Positions 47,809-58,758 are shown, counted from the stretch's first letter. The stretch is DNA of 64,000 bases from Wenzhouxiangella sediminis (GCF_003410055.1 NZ_QUZK01000037.1:145281-209280); one strand, 5' to 3'. Numbers and translations are program-made. Notes: a model not told the origin generated them from the sequence alone.

Positions 47809-50800
47809 ATCGGCTGCCCCGCCTGGCCATCCGTCGCCCGGTGACGACCTGCATGGTCTTCTTGAGCCTGGCCGTGTTCGGCCTGGTCGCCACCCGGCTG
47901 CTGCCGCTGGAATTCTTCCCGGACGTGGACTTCCCCGGCATGATGATCGAGATCCCGTATCCCGGCAGTTCGCCCGAGGAGGTCGAGCAGCTGATCGCGC
48001 GTCCCGTCGAGGAAGCGCTGGCGACCATGGACGGCATCCAGCGCATGATCACCAACGTCGGCCAGGACGCGGTGATGCTGATCGTGTTCTTCGACTGGGA
48101 TGCCGACATGGACGCCCGGGGCGTCGAGGCCAAGGACAAGATCGACGGCATCCGCCATCGCCTGCCCGATGACGTCGATCGCGTCTTCGTGCGACGTTTC
48201 ACCAGCAGCAACGATCCCATCCTGGGGCTGCGCATCGGCTCCAACCGGGATCTCAGCGACGCCTGGGAGCTGCTGGATCGCAACGTCCGTCGTCGCCTCG
48301 AGCGAATCGAGGGCGTGGCCAGCGTGGAAATCGACGGCGTCGAGCCGCGCGAGGTCCGGATCCTGCTGCACGCCGACCGGGTAGCCGCGCACGGTGTCGA
48401 CATCAACGCGCTGCGCGATCGGCTGCGCGGGGCCAACTTCTCGGTCTCGGCCGGCTACGTCGAGGACGATGCCGCGGGACGGCGCATTCGCGTCACGCCG
48501 CTGGGCACCTTCGCCGACGTGGATGAGATCCGGCGCCTGCCCATCAACGATCGCGGCCTGCGCCTGGGCGACATCGCCGAGGTCAGCGTCGAGTCGCCGC
48601 CGCGGCGCTACGAACGCCTGCTCGACGGGCAGTTCGCGGTCGGCGTGAACATCTTCTCCGAGAGCGGCGCCAACCTGGTCGAAGTCTCCGAGGCCGTGCT
48701 CGACGAAATCAACGCCATCAACGAACTGCCCGAAATGGAAGGGATCAACCTGTTCGTGCTCTTCAGCCAGGCCGAGGGCGTCGTGCAGTCGCTCAAGGAC
48801 CTGGCCCTGGCCGGGCTGATCGGCGCGCTGATGTCGATGGTGGTGCTGTACGCCTTCCTGCGGCAGTGGGCGACCACCCTGATCGTGATGCTGTCGGTGC
48901 CGGCGGCGGTGCTGATCACGCTCGGGGCCATGTACTTCCTGGGCCTGTCGCTGAACATCCTGACCATGATGGGCCTGATGCTGGCCATCGGCATGCTGGT
49001 CGACAACGCGGTCGTCGTGACCGAGAGCATCTATCGCTGCCGGCAGCGCTTTCCCGACCAGCCGGGGCGCGCCACGCTCGTCGGCGTGCGCGAGGTGGCC
49101 ATGGCCGTCACCGCCGGCACGCTGACGACCGTCATCGTGTTCCTGCCCAACATCTTCGGCGCCCAGAACGAGATCACGGCCTTTCTGTCTTTCGTCGCCT
49201 ATGCCATCACCGTGGCGCTGATCGCCTCGCTGCTGATCGCCCAGACCATTATCCCGCTGCTCACGCTCAAGGTGCCGGCTCCGCCGCCGCCGAAGGCCGG
49301 CGGCTGGCTCAACCGCCTGACCGATGCCTACGCTTCGGTGCTCGACTTCAGCCTGCGGCGGCGCTGGCTTACGGCGCTTGGCGTGTTCGTCCTCCTGGCC
49401 AGCGCGGTCGTGCCGCTGGGCCAGATGAAGACCAACATGTTCCAGCAGGCCGAAGGCGACCGCATGATGTTGCACTACAACGTCGAGGGCACTTATTCAC
49501 TCGAACGGGTTCGCCGCGACGTCGACCGCATCGAGGCCTACCTGCGCGACAACCAGGAGCGCTTCGGCTTCGAATCGCTCTACAGCTACTACAGCGAGGA
49601 TCGTGCCGAAACCACCCTGATCCTCGATCCCGACCGGAAGGTCTCCAACGAGCGCATCCGCGAGCTCGTGCGCGAGGACCTGCCGGCCATCGCCATCGGG
49701 CGGCCGGGCTTCGAATTCCAGCGCGGGGGCGGCGGCGAGTCGCTCAGCCTGACCTTGCACGGGGAGTCGAGCGAGCGCCTTTTCCAGTTGTCCGACGAGG
49801 TCGCGCGCGTGCTCTCGACGGTGGAAGGCCTGGTCGATGTGCGGTCGGATTCGACCTCGGGTGCGCAGGAAGTGCAGGTGCGGGTGGACCGGCAGCGCGC
49901 CATCCGCCACGGCCTGTCGAGCCGGCAGGTCGCGCAGGCGATCTCGGTGGCGATGCGCGGCGATCGGCTCAACGAATTCCGCGGCCCCGAAGGCGAGATG
50001 ACCATGCGCCTGGCCTTCCACGGCGGCGATCGGCAAAGCGCGGCGCAACTGGCCAACCTGCCGCTGGTCAACGACCGCGGCGAGCGCATCCGCCTGGCCG
50101 CGGTGGCCGATTTCGAGACCGTGGACGGGCCGACCAACGTCTTCCGGCTCAACCGGCGCACCAGTCTCAACGTCAACATGAACCTCGAGGACCTGTCGAT
50201 GGGCGAGGCGCGGGAGGCCATCGGCGCCATGATGGAACAGGTCGCCCTGCCGCCGGGCTACGGCTGGAGTTTCGGCCAGGCCTTCCAGCGAGAAAACGAC
50301 GCGATGACCCAGATGATGTTCAACATGCTGCTGGCGATCGCGCTGATCTTCATCGTCATGGCCGCGCTGTTCGAGTCGACGCTCTTCCCCGCCTCGATCG
50401 TCACCTCGATCGTGTTCTCGTTCATCGGCGTGTTCTGGTTCTTCTTCCTCACCGGTACCGAGATGTCGCTGATGGCGATGATCGGCATGCTCGTGCTGAT
50501 GGGTATCGTGGTCAACAACGGTATCGTGCTCATCGATCACGTCAACAACCTCAGACGCCGCGGCATGCCGCGCGACGAGGCCGTGATCCAGGCCGGTCGC
50601 GATCGCCTGCGCCCGATCCTGATGACGGCGGCGACCACCATCCTGGCCATGATCCCGCTGGCCCTGGGCCAGACCCGCATCGGCGGCGACGGCCCGCCTT
50701 ACTTCCCGATGGCCCGGGCCGTGATCGGCGGCCTGGCCTTCTCGACCGTGGTCAGCCTGGTGGTCGTGCCCTTCGTCTACGTGCTGCTGGATCGGCTGCG

Positions 50801-50858
50801 CGGCTGGACGCGGGTCGTGCGCCAGCGTGCGTCGCTTGGAACGAGGCGCAGCTACTGA
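47805..50858 (+). CDS. RND efflux transporter, inner-membrane pump 2
   Basis: 1017-residue AcrB-type pump, a second RND subunit directly after the first, as in MdtB/MdtC-type heteromeric pumps. The N-terminus [20 protein letters not shown] and the relay segment [20 protein letters not shown] are typical. The ATG at 47805 overlaps the previous stop (ATGA). Its stop overlaps the convergent valS stop by 7 bp. Whether the two pumps form a heterotrimer is inferred from the arrangement only. Confidence 0.92.
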   Translation: MNRLPRLAIRRPVTTCMVFLSLAVFGLVATRLLPLEFFPDVDFPGMMIEIPYPGSSPEEVEQLIARPVEEALATMDGIQRMITNVGQDAVMLIVFFDWDADMDARGVEAKDKIDGIRHRLPDDVDRVFVRRFTSSNDPILGLRIGSNRDLSDAWELLDRNVRRRLERIEGVASVEIDGVEPREVRILLHADRVAAHGVDINALRDRLRGANFSVSAGYVEDDAAGRRIRVTPLGTFADVDEIRRLPINDRGLRLGDIAEVSVESPPRRYERLLDGQFAVGVNIFSESGANLVEVSEAVLDEINAINELPEMEGINLFVLFSQAEGVVQSLKDLALAGLIGALMSMVVLYAFLRQWATTLIVMLSVPAAVLITLGAMYFLGLSLNILTMMGLMLAIGMLVDNAVVVTESIYRCRQRFPDQPGRATLVGVREVAMAVTAGTLTTVIVFLPNIFGAQNEITAFLSFVAYAITVALIASLLIAQTIIPLLTLKVPAPPPPKAGGWLNRLTDAYASVLDFSLRRRWLTALGVFVLLASAVVPLGQMKTNMFQQAEGDRMMLHYNVEGTYSLERVRRDVDRIEAYLRDNQERFGFESLYSYYSEDRAETTLILDPDRKVSNERIRELVREDLPAIAIGRPGFEFQRGGGGESLSLTLHGESSERLFQLSDEVARVLSTVEGLVDVRSDSTSGAQEVQVRVDRQRAIRHGLSSRQVAQAISVAMRGDRLNEFRGPEGEMTMRLAFHGGDRQSAAQLANLPLVNDRGERIRLAAVADFETVDGPTNVFRLNRRTSLNVNMNLEDLSMGEAREAIGAMMEQVALPPGYGWSFGQAFQRENDAMTQMMFNMLLAIALIFIVMAALFESTLFPASIVTSIVFSFIGVFWFFFLTGTEMSLMAMIGMLVLMGIVVNNGIVLIDHVNNLRRRGMPRDEAVIQAGRDRLRPILMTAATTILAMIPLALGQTRIGGDGPPYFPMARAVIGGLAFSTVVSLVVVPFVYVLLDRLRGWTRVVRQRASLGTRRSY

Positions 50859-53620
50859 AGCCTCGAGAGCTTATCGATCTGGTTCGACAGCTCGCAGACC
50901 TTGGTCTTGTGCTCTTCCAGGCGCTGGCGTTCCTTGTCGACCACCTCGGCCGGCGCGTTGTCGACGAAGCGTTCGTTGGCGAGCTTCTTTTCGGCCTGGG
51001 CCAGCCCTTTCTGTTCGCGTTCGAGCTGCTTGTTCAGCCGCGCGACTTCCTCCCCGATGTCGACCAGGCCGGCCAGCGGTATCAATAGCCGCAGGTTGCC
51101 GGCCAGGGCAACGGCACAATCGCCGCTGTCGCGGTCGTCCGACACCCGCTCGATCGACTCGATGCGCGCCAGGCGCCGGATCAGGCTGCCAAATCGCTCC
51201 AGGCGTTCGTGGTCATCGTCGCCGCCGAGCTGCACCATCAACGGCATCGGTTTGCCCGGTGCCAGGCCGAGTTCGGTGCGCGCCGAGCGGATGGCGGAGA
51301 TCACGGTCTTGAGCCACTCGGCGTCCTGCTCGGCCGCTTCGTCGATGGCGCCGGCTTCCGGCCAGCGCGTGGCCATGATGGTTTCGGCTTCAACGCCGGC
51401 GGGGATGCGCACGCGCTGCCAGATTTCCTCGGTGATGAAGGGCACGAAGGGGTGCAGCAGCTTGAGCGTGGCTTCCAGCACGGTGGCCAGGGTATGGCGC
51501 GTGGCCCGGGCCGTCGCCTCGTCGGCATCCTCGGCCAGGGCGGGCTTGGCGAGTTCGAGATACCAGTCGCAGAACTCGTGCCAGACGAATTCGTAGAGCG
51601 CTTTGGCGGCCAGGTCGAAACGATAGTCGGCCAGGGCGGCATCCACCTCGTTGATCGTCCGACCGAGCGCCGAGCGGATCCAGCGCGACAGGACGTCGTA
51701 GTCGCCTTCGGCCGGCACCGGCAGCTTCTCCTCGCCGGTGTTCATCAGCGTGAAGCGCGCGGCGTTCCAGAGCTTGTTGAGGAAGTTGCGGTAGCCCTCG
51801 CAGCGGCCCAGGTCGAACTTGATGTCGCGGCCGTGGCCGGCCAGGGCCGTGAAAGTGAAACGCAGGGCGTCCGCGCCGAAGGCGGGAATGCCGTCGGGGT
51901 ATTCCTCGCGCGTGGCCTTCGCCACCGCCTTGGCTTTCTGCGGCTGCATCATCGAGGCGGTGCGCTTGTCCACCAGCGATTCGAGATCGATGCCGTCGAT
52001 GAGGTCGATCGGGTCGAGCACGTTGCCCTTAGACTTCGACATCTTCTGGCCGTCGCGGTCACGGATCAGGCCGGTGATGTAGACCTGCTCGAACGGCACC
52101 TCGCCGGTGAAGTGCTTCGTCATCATGATCATCCTCGCGACCCAGAAGAAGATGATGTCGAAGCCGGTGATCAGCACCGAGGTGGGCAGGTAGCGATCAA
52201 AGCCCTCGCTGTTCATGCGCGCTTCGTTAGGCCAGCCGAGCGTCGAATGCGCCCATAGAGCGGACGAGAACCACGTCTCGAGGACGTCTTCGTCCTGTGT
52301 GAGCTTCGCGTCGGCGGGCAGGTCGCTGTTGGCGCGGGCCTCGTCCTCGGTGCGGCCGACATGGACGTTGCCGTCCTCGTCGTACCAGGCGGGAATGCGA
52401 TGGCCCCACCACAGCTGGCGCGAGATGCACCAGTCCTGGAGGTTTTCCATCCAGTGCCGGTAGGTGTTGATCCAGTTGCCCGGCACGAACTCGACCTCGC
52501 CCGACTCGACCGCGTCGAGCCCGATCTTGCCGAGTTCGTCCATCTTTACGAACCACTGGTCGGTGAGATACGGCTCGATCACCTGGCCCGAGCGGTCCCC
52601 GCGGGGCACCATCAGCGTGTGCGGCTTTTCCTCGACCAGCAGGTCCTGCGCCTTCAGGTCTTCGATCACGCGCTTCCTCGCCTCGAAGCGGTCGAGGCCG
52701 CGGTAGGCCTCCGGCGCGTTGTCGTTGATCTCGGCCGTCGGGGTGAAGATGTTGATCGGTTCGAAGTCGTGGCGGCTGCCGACTTCCCAGTCATTGAAAT
52801 CGTGCGCCGGCGTGATCTTCACGCAGCCGGTGCCGAATTCCATGTCGACGTATTCGTCGGCGACGACGGGAATCTGCCGGTCGGTCAGCGGCAGCTCGAC
52901 CGTCTTGCCGACCAGGTCGGCGTAGCGATCGTCGTCGGGATGTACCGCCACGCAGACGTCGCCGAGCAGGGTTTCCGGGCGCGTGGTGGCCACGATGACG
53001 TCGCCTTCGCCGTCGGTACGCGGATAGCGAATCGACCAGAGCTTGCCCTGCTCCTCGCTGTTGACGACTTCGAGATCGGAGATGGCCGTCTTCAGGACCG
53101 GGTCCCAGTTGACCAGGCGCGGGCCGCGGTAGATCTTGCCTTCCTCGAACAGGCGCACGAAGGTCTCGTTGACCGCCTCCGACAGATCCGGGTTCATGGT
53201 GAAGCGCTCGCGCGACCAGTCGGCCGAAGCGCCCAGGCGTCGCATCTGCGAGGTGATGGTCGAGCCCGAATGTTCCTTCCAGTCCCAGACCTTCTCGATG
53301 AACTCCTCGCGCGTGTAGTCGTCGCGCTTGCCGCCCTCGGCCTCGATCTGGCGCGTGACGACCATCTCGGTGGCGATGCCGGCGTGATCGACTCCGACCT
53401 GCCAGAGCGTGTCGCGCCCTTTGAGCCGCTGGTAGCGGATCAGCGCGTCCATCAGGGTGTGCTGGAAGGCGTGACCCATGTGCAGCGTGCCGGTGACGTT
53501 GGGTGGCGGCAGCAGGATGGTGAACGGCTCGCCTTCGCCGGAGGGCTTGAAGCAGCCTTTATCTTCCCAGTAGGGATACCAGCGCGCTTCGATTTGGTCG
53601 GGGTTGTAGGTCTTGTCCAT
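50852..53620 (-). CDS. valS: Valyl-tRNA synthetase
   Basis: 922-residue class I synthetase. It has the HIGH-type motif [20 protein letters not shown] (HMGH at 47-50), the Trp-rich editing (CP1) domain, [15 protein letters not shown], the anticodon-binding domain and a C-terminal coiled-coil arm ([20 protein letters not shown]). Full length with no break. It is preceded by the TTTCAGG inverted repeat. Confidence 0.97.
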   Translation of the reverse strand: MDKTYNPDQIEARWYPYWEDKGCFKPSGEGEPFTILLPPPNVTGTLHMGHAFQHTLMDALIRYQRLKGRDTLWQVGVDHAGIATEMVVTRQIEAEGGKRDDYTREEFIEKVWDWKEHSGSTITSQMRRLGASADWSRERFTMNPDLSEAVNETFVRLFEEGKIYRGPRLVNWDPVLKTAISDLEVVNSEEQGKLWSIRYPRTDGEGDVIVATTRPETLLGDVCVAVHPDDDRYADLVGKTVELPLTDRQIPVVADEYVDMEFGTGCVKITPAHDFNDWEVGSRHDFEPINIFTPTAEINDNAPEAYRGLDRFEARKRVIEDLKAQDLLVEEKPHTLMVPRGDRSGQVIEPYLTDQWFVKMDELGKIGLDAVESGEVEFVPGNWINTYRHWMENLQDWCISRQLWWGHRIPAWYDEDGNVHVGRTEDEARANSDLPADAKLTQDEDVLETWFSSALWAHSTLGWPNEARMNSEGFDRYLPTSVLITGFDIIFFWVARMIMMTKHFTGEVPFEQVYITGLIRDRDGQKMSKSKGNVLDPIDLIDGIDLESLVDKRTASMMQPQKAKAVAKATREEYPDGIPAFGADALRFTFTALAGHGRDIKFDLGRCEGYRNFLNKLWNAARFTLMNTGEEKLPVPAEGDYDVLSRWIRSALGRTINEVDAALADYRFDLAAKALYEFVWHEFCDWYLELAKPALAEDADEATARATRHTLATVLEATLKLLHPFVPFITEEIWQRVRIPAGVEAETIMATRWPEAGAIDEAAEQDAEWLKTVISAIRSARTELGLAPGKPMPLMVQLGGDDDHERLERFGSLIRRLARIESIERVSDDRDSGDCAVALAGNLRLLIPLAGLVDIGEEVARLNKQLEREQKGLAQAEKKLANERFVDNAPAEVVDKERQRLEEHKTKVCELSNQIDKLSRLQ

Positions 53621-53650
53621 GGTCTTCGGGATCTCTGTGGTCTCGAAGGC

Positions 53651-53731
53651 TTCAGGTTTCAGGTTTCAGGTTTCAGGAAAGACCAATCGAAGCCCGCCCC
53701 TGAAACCTGAAACCTGAACCCTGAAACCCTG
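53651..53731. repeat. Inverted array of TTTCAGG/CCTGAAA heptamers
   Basis: 53651-53677 is TTCAGGT three times plus TTCAGG. 53699-53731 carries the complementary CCTGAAA units, one of them altered to CCTGAAC. A 21-nt spacer separates the arms, so RNA from either strand could fold into a stem of about 27 bp. It lies in the holC-valS gap. The same heptamer occurs near proS (31079-31203). Confidence 0.75.
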
Positions 53732-53735
53732 CTTT

Positions 53736-54137
53736 CTATTTCAGTACATGATGTTGCAATTCCGCGCCGCGTTCCTTCCAGGCCATCCAGCGCTCGCGCA
53801 GTTTCTGCTTGAGCGATTCGTCGGGCGGCACGATTTCCAGCACGCGCTGGTAGCGCCCCTCGGGAAGCGGAGCCGCCGGATCCAGGTTGATCAGGATGCC
53901 GGCTTCGGCCGGCGCCTTCTCGAGCAACTGGATGGGTGCCTTCGCGGGTGCGCGATCGTGCGGAAGGAAACGGCCCTCGGGTTGCGCCCACAGCTGCTCG
54001 TCAAGCTTCGCCAGGTCGCCGGCAGACCCGACGACGGCAATGTCCTTCGTCGCCGGCCAGGCCTTCGAAACCAGCACCCCGGCCACGTACAGCGGATCGG
54101 AAAACCGCCCGCCCATTTCGTAGAAGTCCACTCTCAT
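53736..54137 (-). CDS. holC: DNA polymerase III chi subunit
   Basis: 133-residue clamp-loader accessory protein that binds single-stranded DNA-binding protein and psi. The start RVDFYEMGGRFSDPLYVAGV and a core with VGSAGDLAKLDEQLWA and GRFLPHDRA match HolC. Its place between pepA and valS is the usual gammaproteobacterial order. The partner psi appears to be at 32616. Confidence 0.92.
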   Translation of the reverse strand: MRVDFYEMGGRFSDPLYVAGVLVSKAWPATKDIAVVGSAGDLAKLDEQLWAQPEGRFLPHDRAPAKAPIQLLEKAPAEAGILINLDPAAPLPEGRYQRVLEIVPPDESLKQKLRERWMAWKERGAELQHHVLK

Positions 54138-54152
54138 GGGCTGGAAAAGCCT

Positions 54153-54300
54153 CTCGCAAAGGCGCTATGGCGCAAAGGACGCAAAGCTACGATAAGTATG
54201 TCTGATTCCTGGTGCTTCACCGGAGCGCATTACCGTTTCTTCCTTCTGGAGAACTTGATCATTTTCCCTTGCGACCCTTGCGCCTTGGCGCCGTTGCGAG
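54153..54300. repeat. 32-bp inverted repeat pair enclosing an AT-richer spacer
   Basis: 54153-54184 and 54269-54300 are inverted copies that match at 27 of 32 positions and are built of GGCGCAAAGG-like units. They enclose 84 bp of lower GC content in the pepA-holC gap. No gene is seen inside. The structure resembles a small dispersed element, but no target-site duplication was identified. Confidence 0.6.
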
Positions 54301-54356
54301 AAATCAATCCCCACCGGCGGGAAACGAAGACGTGATACCCAGGGACGCGCCAGGGC

Positions 54357-55850
54357 TCAGTCGAGGGCGTCCCAGCCGCCGGCGCGGTGCACGAGCCAGT
54401 CGACGAGCATGCCCACGGGCCGGCCCGTGCCGGATTCGGGCTTGCCCCACTGCCAGGCCGAACCGGCGCAGTCGATGTGGGCCCAGCGCTGGCCTTCGGC
54501 GAAGCGCGACAGGAAGCAGCCGGCGGTAATCGAGCCGGCCGGCATGCCGCCGATGTTCTTCATGTCGGCGAACGGCGACTCGATCTGCTCCTGGTAGTCG
54601 TCCCACAGGGGCAGGCGCCAGGTGCGGTCGGCCGAGCGCTGGCCGGCGGTGAGCAATTCTTCGGCCAGTTCGTCGTCCTGCGTCATGACCGCGCTGGCGT
54701 GATGACCCAGGGCCACGACGCAGGCACCGGTCAGGGTGGCCATGTCGACGGTCGTCTGCGGCTTGAGCTTCTGGCCGGTCCAGGACAGGGCGTCGGCCAG
54801 GATCATGCGGCCCTCGGCATCGGTGTTGTGAACTTCGATGGTCTTGCCGTTCATCGCCGTGATGACGTCGCCGGGGCGGTAGGCCTTGCCGTCGGGCATG
54901 TTCTCGACCGCGGCGACCACGCCCTCGACGTTCATCGGCAGGCCGAGTCGGGCGACAGCTTCGATGGCGCCGATCGTGGCGGCTGCGCCGCCCATGTCGA
55001 ACTTCATCTGTTCCATCAGGTCGCGCGGCTTGATCGAGATGCCGCCGGTATCGAAGGTCACGCCCTTGCCGACCATGGCCAGCGGGGCGTCGCCGGAAGC
55101 GCCGCCCTTCCAGCTCAGGCGAATCAGGCGTGGGCGGTTGGCGCTGCCCTCGGCGACTGCCATCAGGGCGTTCATGCCGAGCGAGCGCATCGTGTCTTCC
55201 TCGAGAATCTCGACTTCGAGCTTGGCGTGCTCGGCGGCCATCTTCTCGGCGGTTTCGGCCAGGTAGGCCGGCGTGCAGATATTGGGCGGCAGGTCGGCCA
55301 GGTCGCGGGCGCGCCGGACGCCGGCGGCGATCGCCGAGGCCAGCGACAGCTGCTGCGCTGCGCCGTCTCCGCCCGGGAAGCTGACCGTTTCGGTCGCCGG
55401 CGGTGCGTCGTCCTTGGGTTGCTTGGTGGCGCTGTAGATGTAGTCGGCGTAGACCAGCGCGATGCCGGCCTGCCGCAGCTTCCAGTCGTTGCCGCGGTCG
55501 GCCACGTCGGCGTCGGCGAGCAGGCAGTGAGCCGACTTCGCCCGAGATTGTCTCAGGGCCTTGCCGGCGGCCTTGACGGCCTTGTCGAAGGCGACGCCGT
55601 CGAACTTCTCGGTCTTGCCGAGTCCAACGATGAGCAGCCGGTCCGCCTGGATGCCCGGCACGGCGTGCAGCATGACCGTCTGGCCGGCCTTGGCCGGCAG
55701 GTCGCCGCTTTCATGCAGGCGTGACAACAATCCGTCGCTGGCACGGTCGATTTCGGCTAGGTGGCCCGAAAGCCCGTCTTCACTCAGGCCGGCGATCAGG
55801 CAATCGGTATCAACCGCGGTCGGCGCGGCATCGGTGGTTGTAAACTGCAT
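54357..55850 (-). CDS. pepA: Leucyl aminopeptidase
   Basis: 497-residue hexameric zinc/manganese peptidase of family M17. The C-terminal catalytic domain has KGVTFDTGGISIKPRDLMEQ, the signature NTDAEGRMILADAL and the metal-site region MATLTGACVVALGHHASAVM. The N-terminal macro-like domain is divergent. In E. coli PepA also binds DNA; nothing here shows that. It is divergent from lptF across 85 bp. Confidence 0.95.
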   Translation of the reverse strand: MQFTTTDAAPTAVDTDCLIAGLSEDGLSGHLAEIDRASDGLLSRLHESGDLPAKAGQTVMLHAVPGIQADRLLIVGLGKTEKFDGVAFDKAVKAAGKALRQSRAKSAHCLLADADVADRGNDWKLRQAGIALVYADYIYSATKQPKDDAPPATETVSFPGGDGAAQQLSLASAIAAGVRRARDLADLPPNICTPAYLAETAEKMAAEHAKLEVEILEEDTMRSLGMNALMAVAEGSANRPRLIRLSWKGGASGDAPLAMVGKGVTFDTGGISIKPRDLMEQMKFDMGGAAATIGAIEAVARLGLPMNVEGVVAAVENMPDGKAYRPGDVITAMNGKTIEVHNTDAEGRMILADALSWTGQKLKPQTTVDMATLTGACVVALGHHASAVMTQDDELAEELLTAGQRSADRTWRLPLWDDYQEQIESPFADMKNIGGMPAGSITAGCFLSRFAEGQRWAHIDCAGSAWQWGKPESGTGRPVGMLVDWLVHRAGGWDALD

Positions 55851-55888
55851 GGGTTCTCAAGTCCTGCTCAGATTCGAAGTTATTCTGC

Positions 55889-55896
55889 ATGATAAT
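55889..55896. promoter_or_regulatory. Candidate divergent -10 elements for pepA and lptF
   Basis: ATGATAAT reads as TATCAT on the minus strand (toward pepA) and GATAAT on the plus strand (toward lptF), each a 5/6 match. The elements overlap, so the two promoters might compete. -35 elements are weak. Confidence 0.35.
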
Positions 55897-55935
55897 GGCA
55901 GCCCTTCATTGTAACCATCAGCGGCTGAAGTCCGG

Positions 55936-57003
55936 ATGCTGATTCTCCAGCGCTATATCCTGCGGCAGGGCCTGCTCGCCAGCGTCCTGAGCCTGGTCGT
56001 GTTTCTCGGCGTGGTCAGCGCGCTGTTCCTGGCCGAACTGCTCGGCGAGGCGGCGCAGGGCGACCTGCCCGGAGGCAGCGTGCTCCTGATGCTGGTGCTC
56101 AGACTGCCCGAGGCCATCATGCTCGTCGGGCCGCTGGCCCTGCTCACGGGGCTTCTCATGACGCTCGGCCGGCTGCAGGAAGAGAGCGAGATGGTGGTGA
56201 TGCGAAGCGGGGGGCTGGCTTACCGCAAACTGCTGCGGCCCGTGGCTTCCGTCGCGTTGCTCTGGGCCGGGGGGCTGCTGATCGTGTCCGGCTGGCTTTC
56301 GCCGCTGGCGGTGGAGCGTTCGGCCACGCTGCTCGCCGACGCCGCGCGCAACGCCGTGGTGGCCGGCTTGCGGCCGGGGCAGTTCGATCGTCTCAACCAG
56401 GGCCGCACGACGATCTACGTCGGGGGCATCGACCGCCGCAGCGACGAACTCAGCGACATCTTCATCCAGCACATGGAGGACGGCACGACGCAGGTCCTGA
56501 CGGCCAGCAGCGGGCGGCTGTGGCTGCCCGGCGAGGACGAGGATCGTTACCTGCTGCTCACCGACGGCCACCAGGTGTCGCATCTTTCGGAGCCGCTCGA
56601 GGGCGGGATTCGCGAGATGTCGTTCGCGCGCAATGAATTGAAGCTTCCGGCGCCCGAGGACGCGTCGGTCGAAAGCGAGGCGAGCTTTTCCCTGCCGCAG
56701 CTCTGGCCGGCCGACACGCCTTCCGAGCGCCGGGAGTGGCACTGGCGCCTGGCCGCACCGCTGGCCGGGGTTCTGCTCGGCCTGCTCGCCCTGCCGCTGT
56801 CGAGCCGCAAGCCGAGGCAGGGGCGGCACGGCAGCGTCGTCGCGGCCCTCCTCCTCTACCTGGTCTACAGCAACGCCATTCATGGTGGGCTCATTCTCAT
56901 GGAGCAGCACGAAGCGATGCGCGGTCCGGGGCTCTGGCCGGTTCACGGCGCCCTTTTGCTGCTCGTGCTCGGCCTGTTCTGGCGGCACTGGAGGGCGTGG
57001 TGA
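55936..57003 (+). CDS. lptF: LPS export permease LptF
   Basis: 355-residue inner-membrane subunit of the LptB2FG complex that extracts LPS from the inner membrane. The start LILQRYILRQGLLASVLSLV, six transmembrane segments (three at each end) and a central periplasmic beta-jellyroll region with LLTDGHQVSHLSEPLEGG fit the family. It overlaps lptG by 4 bp (GTGA). Confidence 0.95.
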   Translation: MLILQRYILRQGLLASVLSLVVFLGVVSALFLAELLGEAAQGDLPGGSVLLMLVLRLPEAIMLVGPLALLTGLLMTLGRLQEESEMVVMRSGGLAYRKLLRPVASVALLWAGGLLIVSGWLSPLAVERSATLLADAARNAVVAGLRPGQFDRLNQGRTTIYVGGIDRRSDELSDIFIQHMEDGTTQVLTASSGRLWLPGEDEDRYLLLTDGHQVSHLSEPLEGGIREMSFARNELKLPAPEDASVESEASFSLPQLWPADTPSERREWHWRLAAPLAGVLLGLLALPLSSRKPRQGRHGSVVAALLLYLVYSNAIHGGLILMEQHEAMRGPGLWPVHGALLLLVLGLFWRHWRAW

Positions 57004-58073
57004 CCGCGGGCATCCTGGGGCGCTACATCAGCCGCACGGTCCTGGTGTGGGTGCTGATCGTGGCCGTGCTGCTCGTCGGGCTCTACACGCTGATCGAAGT
57101 GGTGCGCGAAGCGCAGGACATGTCCGGCGACTACGGGCCGCTCCAGGTGCTGGCCTTCATCGTCCAGACCATGCCCAGCCGGCTCTACGACATTTTCCCG
57201 TTCGCCGCCCTCATCGGCACCATGCTGGGGCTCGGGGGGCTGGCTGCAACGAACGAGCTGGTTGCCATGCGCGCTGCCGGCTACGACCGCGGGCGGATCC
57301 TGGCTTCGGTGATGCTCTCGGTCGGAGCGTGCCTGATTGTGCTGTTCATGCTGGCCGAGTTCGTCATTCCGGGGCTGGAGGCGCGTGCCAACGCCCAGCG
57401 CGACCAGTGGCGAAGCGGGCAGGTTCATCTGGGCCGCTTCGGGGCGCTCTGGCTGCGGGACGGCAACATGATGCTTCGCATCGGCTACTCGGCCTGGGCC
57501 GACGACAACCGGCCGGAGTTCGGCAACGTCCTGGTCTACCGCATTGAAGAAGGCATGAAGCCGACCCTGGTGATGCATGCAACGGGGGCGACGCATACCG
57601 GCGATTCCTGGCAGTTCCGCAACGTGTCCCGTCGCGCCGTTTTCGAGGGCGGTGAGTCCACGCGTGAGAGCCCCGTGACCCTGGATTCAACACTCAGTTA
57701 CGACCTTTTCTCCTCGGCGGTGAGCAAGCCGCGAATGCTTGCCATCGGTGACCTGGTCGGCATGATCGAATTGCTCGACGCCAATGAACTGGATACCGGG
57801 CAGTACCGGCAGGCGCTCTGGAATCGGCTGTTCTTCCCGCTCAACGTCCTGGCCATGATTCTTGTCAGCTTGCCGTTCGCCTTCCGGGGCGGACGACAGG
57901 GCGGACGGGGACTCAGCACCTTCGTGGGTCTTTCGCTGGGGCTGATGTTCTTCGTCATCAGCCGGCTCATCAAGGGCACCGCCATGCTCTGGCCCGGTCC
58001 GTTGTGGCTGTTGATGATCCTGCCCGCGCTGTTCTTTGGCGTGATCGGGCTGCTGCTGTTGAGAAGGCTCTAG
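57000..58073 (+). CDS. lptG: LPS export permease LptG
   Basis: 357-residue partner of LptF. The start TAGILGRYISRTVLVWVLIV, the segment GLGGLAATNELVAMRAAGYD and the C-terminal RLFFPLNVLAMILVSLPFAF are typical. It begins with GTG at 57000 (or GTG 56997), overlapping the lptF stop. The ATPase LptB is not in the window. Confidence 0.95.
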   Translation: MTAGILGRYISRTVLVWVLIVAVLLVGLYTLIEVVREAQDMSGDYGPLQVLAFIVQTMPSRLYDIFPFAALIGTMLGLGGLAATNELVAMRAAGYDRGRILASVMLSVGACLIVLFMLAEFVIPGLEARANAQRDQWRSGQVHLGRFGALWLRDGNMMLRIGYSAWADDNRPEFGNVLVYRIEEGMKPTLVMHATGATHTGDSWQFRNVSRRAVFEGGESTRESPVTLDSTLSYDLFSSAVSKPRMLAIGDLVGMIELLDANELDTGQYRQALWNRLFFPLNVLAMILVSLPFAFRGGRQGGRGLSTFVGLSLGLMFFVISRLIKGTAMLWPGPLWLLMILPALFFGVIGLLLLRRL

Positions 58074-58101
58074 TCGTGGGGCGTGCCGGTCCGGTGCCGG
58101 T

Positions 58102-58548
58102 TCAGTTCGATGATCGGTGCTTGTCCGCCTTGGGAATGACCACGAGCCCGGTGGCCGAAGCCAGATCGTGCCAGGTGCGTCGCCGTGGCTCGAACAGGCT
58201 CCACAGGAAGCCGAGGCCGAGCGCGGCCGCCGAAATCCAGGCAACAAGGAATCTCACTACGGTTGCGCCCCAGCTGACCCGCTCTCCTTTTCTTGCGACG
58301 AGTTTCACGCGCCAGGCCCTCATTCCGACAGTCTGTGCGCGCAGTCGCCAGCAGACTGCGAAGTAGGCCCACCAGACGACGAGGATGTAGGCCTGGAACC
58401 AGAGCGTGCCCGAGCGGATCTCCGATCCCGCCGGAATCACGACGAAGGCCGCTGCGACCATCACGAGCGCAATGACGAGCAATGTGTCGTAAACCATTGA
58501 CGCCACACGTCGGAGTAGCCCGCAGGGCGCGAGGTGGCCGGGAACCAT
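58102..58548 (-). CDS. RDD-family membrane protein
   Basis: 148 residues with the RDD start CGLLRRVASMVYDTLLVIAL and the later ARKGERVSWGATVVRFLVAW. It has about four hydrophobic segments and GMRAWRVKLVARKG between the second and third. The start is uncertain: ATG 58548 gives a family-like N-terminus, while a TTG at 58662 would add 38 polar residues. Function unknown. It converges with lptG. Confidence 0.82.
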   Translation of the reverse strand: MVPGHLAPCGLLRRVASMVYDTLLVIALVMVAAAFVVIPAGSEIRSGTLWFQAYILVVWWAYFAVCWRLRAQTVGMRAWRVKLVARKGERVSWGATVVRFLVAWISAAALGLGFLWSLFEPRRRTWHDLASATGLVVIPKADKHRSSN

Positions 58549-58758
58549 GGCTTCGCTTGAAGGGTTTTTGTCGTTCACGGGATTTGACGTCGGGCCCGGA
58601 TGCGGGTAGGTTCCGCATTCCGGCAATTCGGTGCGGGTTCGCGACGGCCCCTCGTCTTTCAATTCGGGGGTGTGCGCGGTATTCTAGTTCGATTGCCGGT
58701 CTAGGCCAATGCCAAGACATTTGCAAAGCCACGAATTTCAAGCATAGCGGATACGACA
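58549..58758. other. Divergent gap before the TonB operon
   Basis: 210 bp between the RDD gene and the DUF3450 gene, AT-richer near 58670-58750. It probably holds the promoters of both sides. TTGCAA lies about 16 bp before CATAGC on the plus strand, a poor match. No gene is seen. Confidence 0.3.

Noticed and set aside
53651..53731. CRISPR-like array or T-box leader before valS
   Set aside because: The units are 7 bp with no spacers, so not CRISPR. No T-box core or anticodon stem is seen, and T-boxes are not expected in this lineage.
53659..53991. Small minus-strand frame with [11 protein letters not shown] repeats as a gene
   Set aside because: The repeat peptide is a translation of the TTTCAGG heptamers, and most of the frame overlaps holC.
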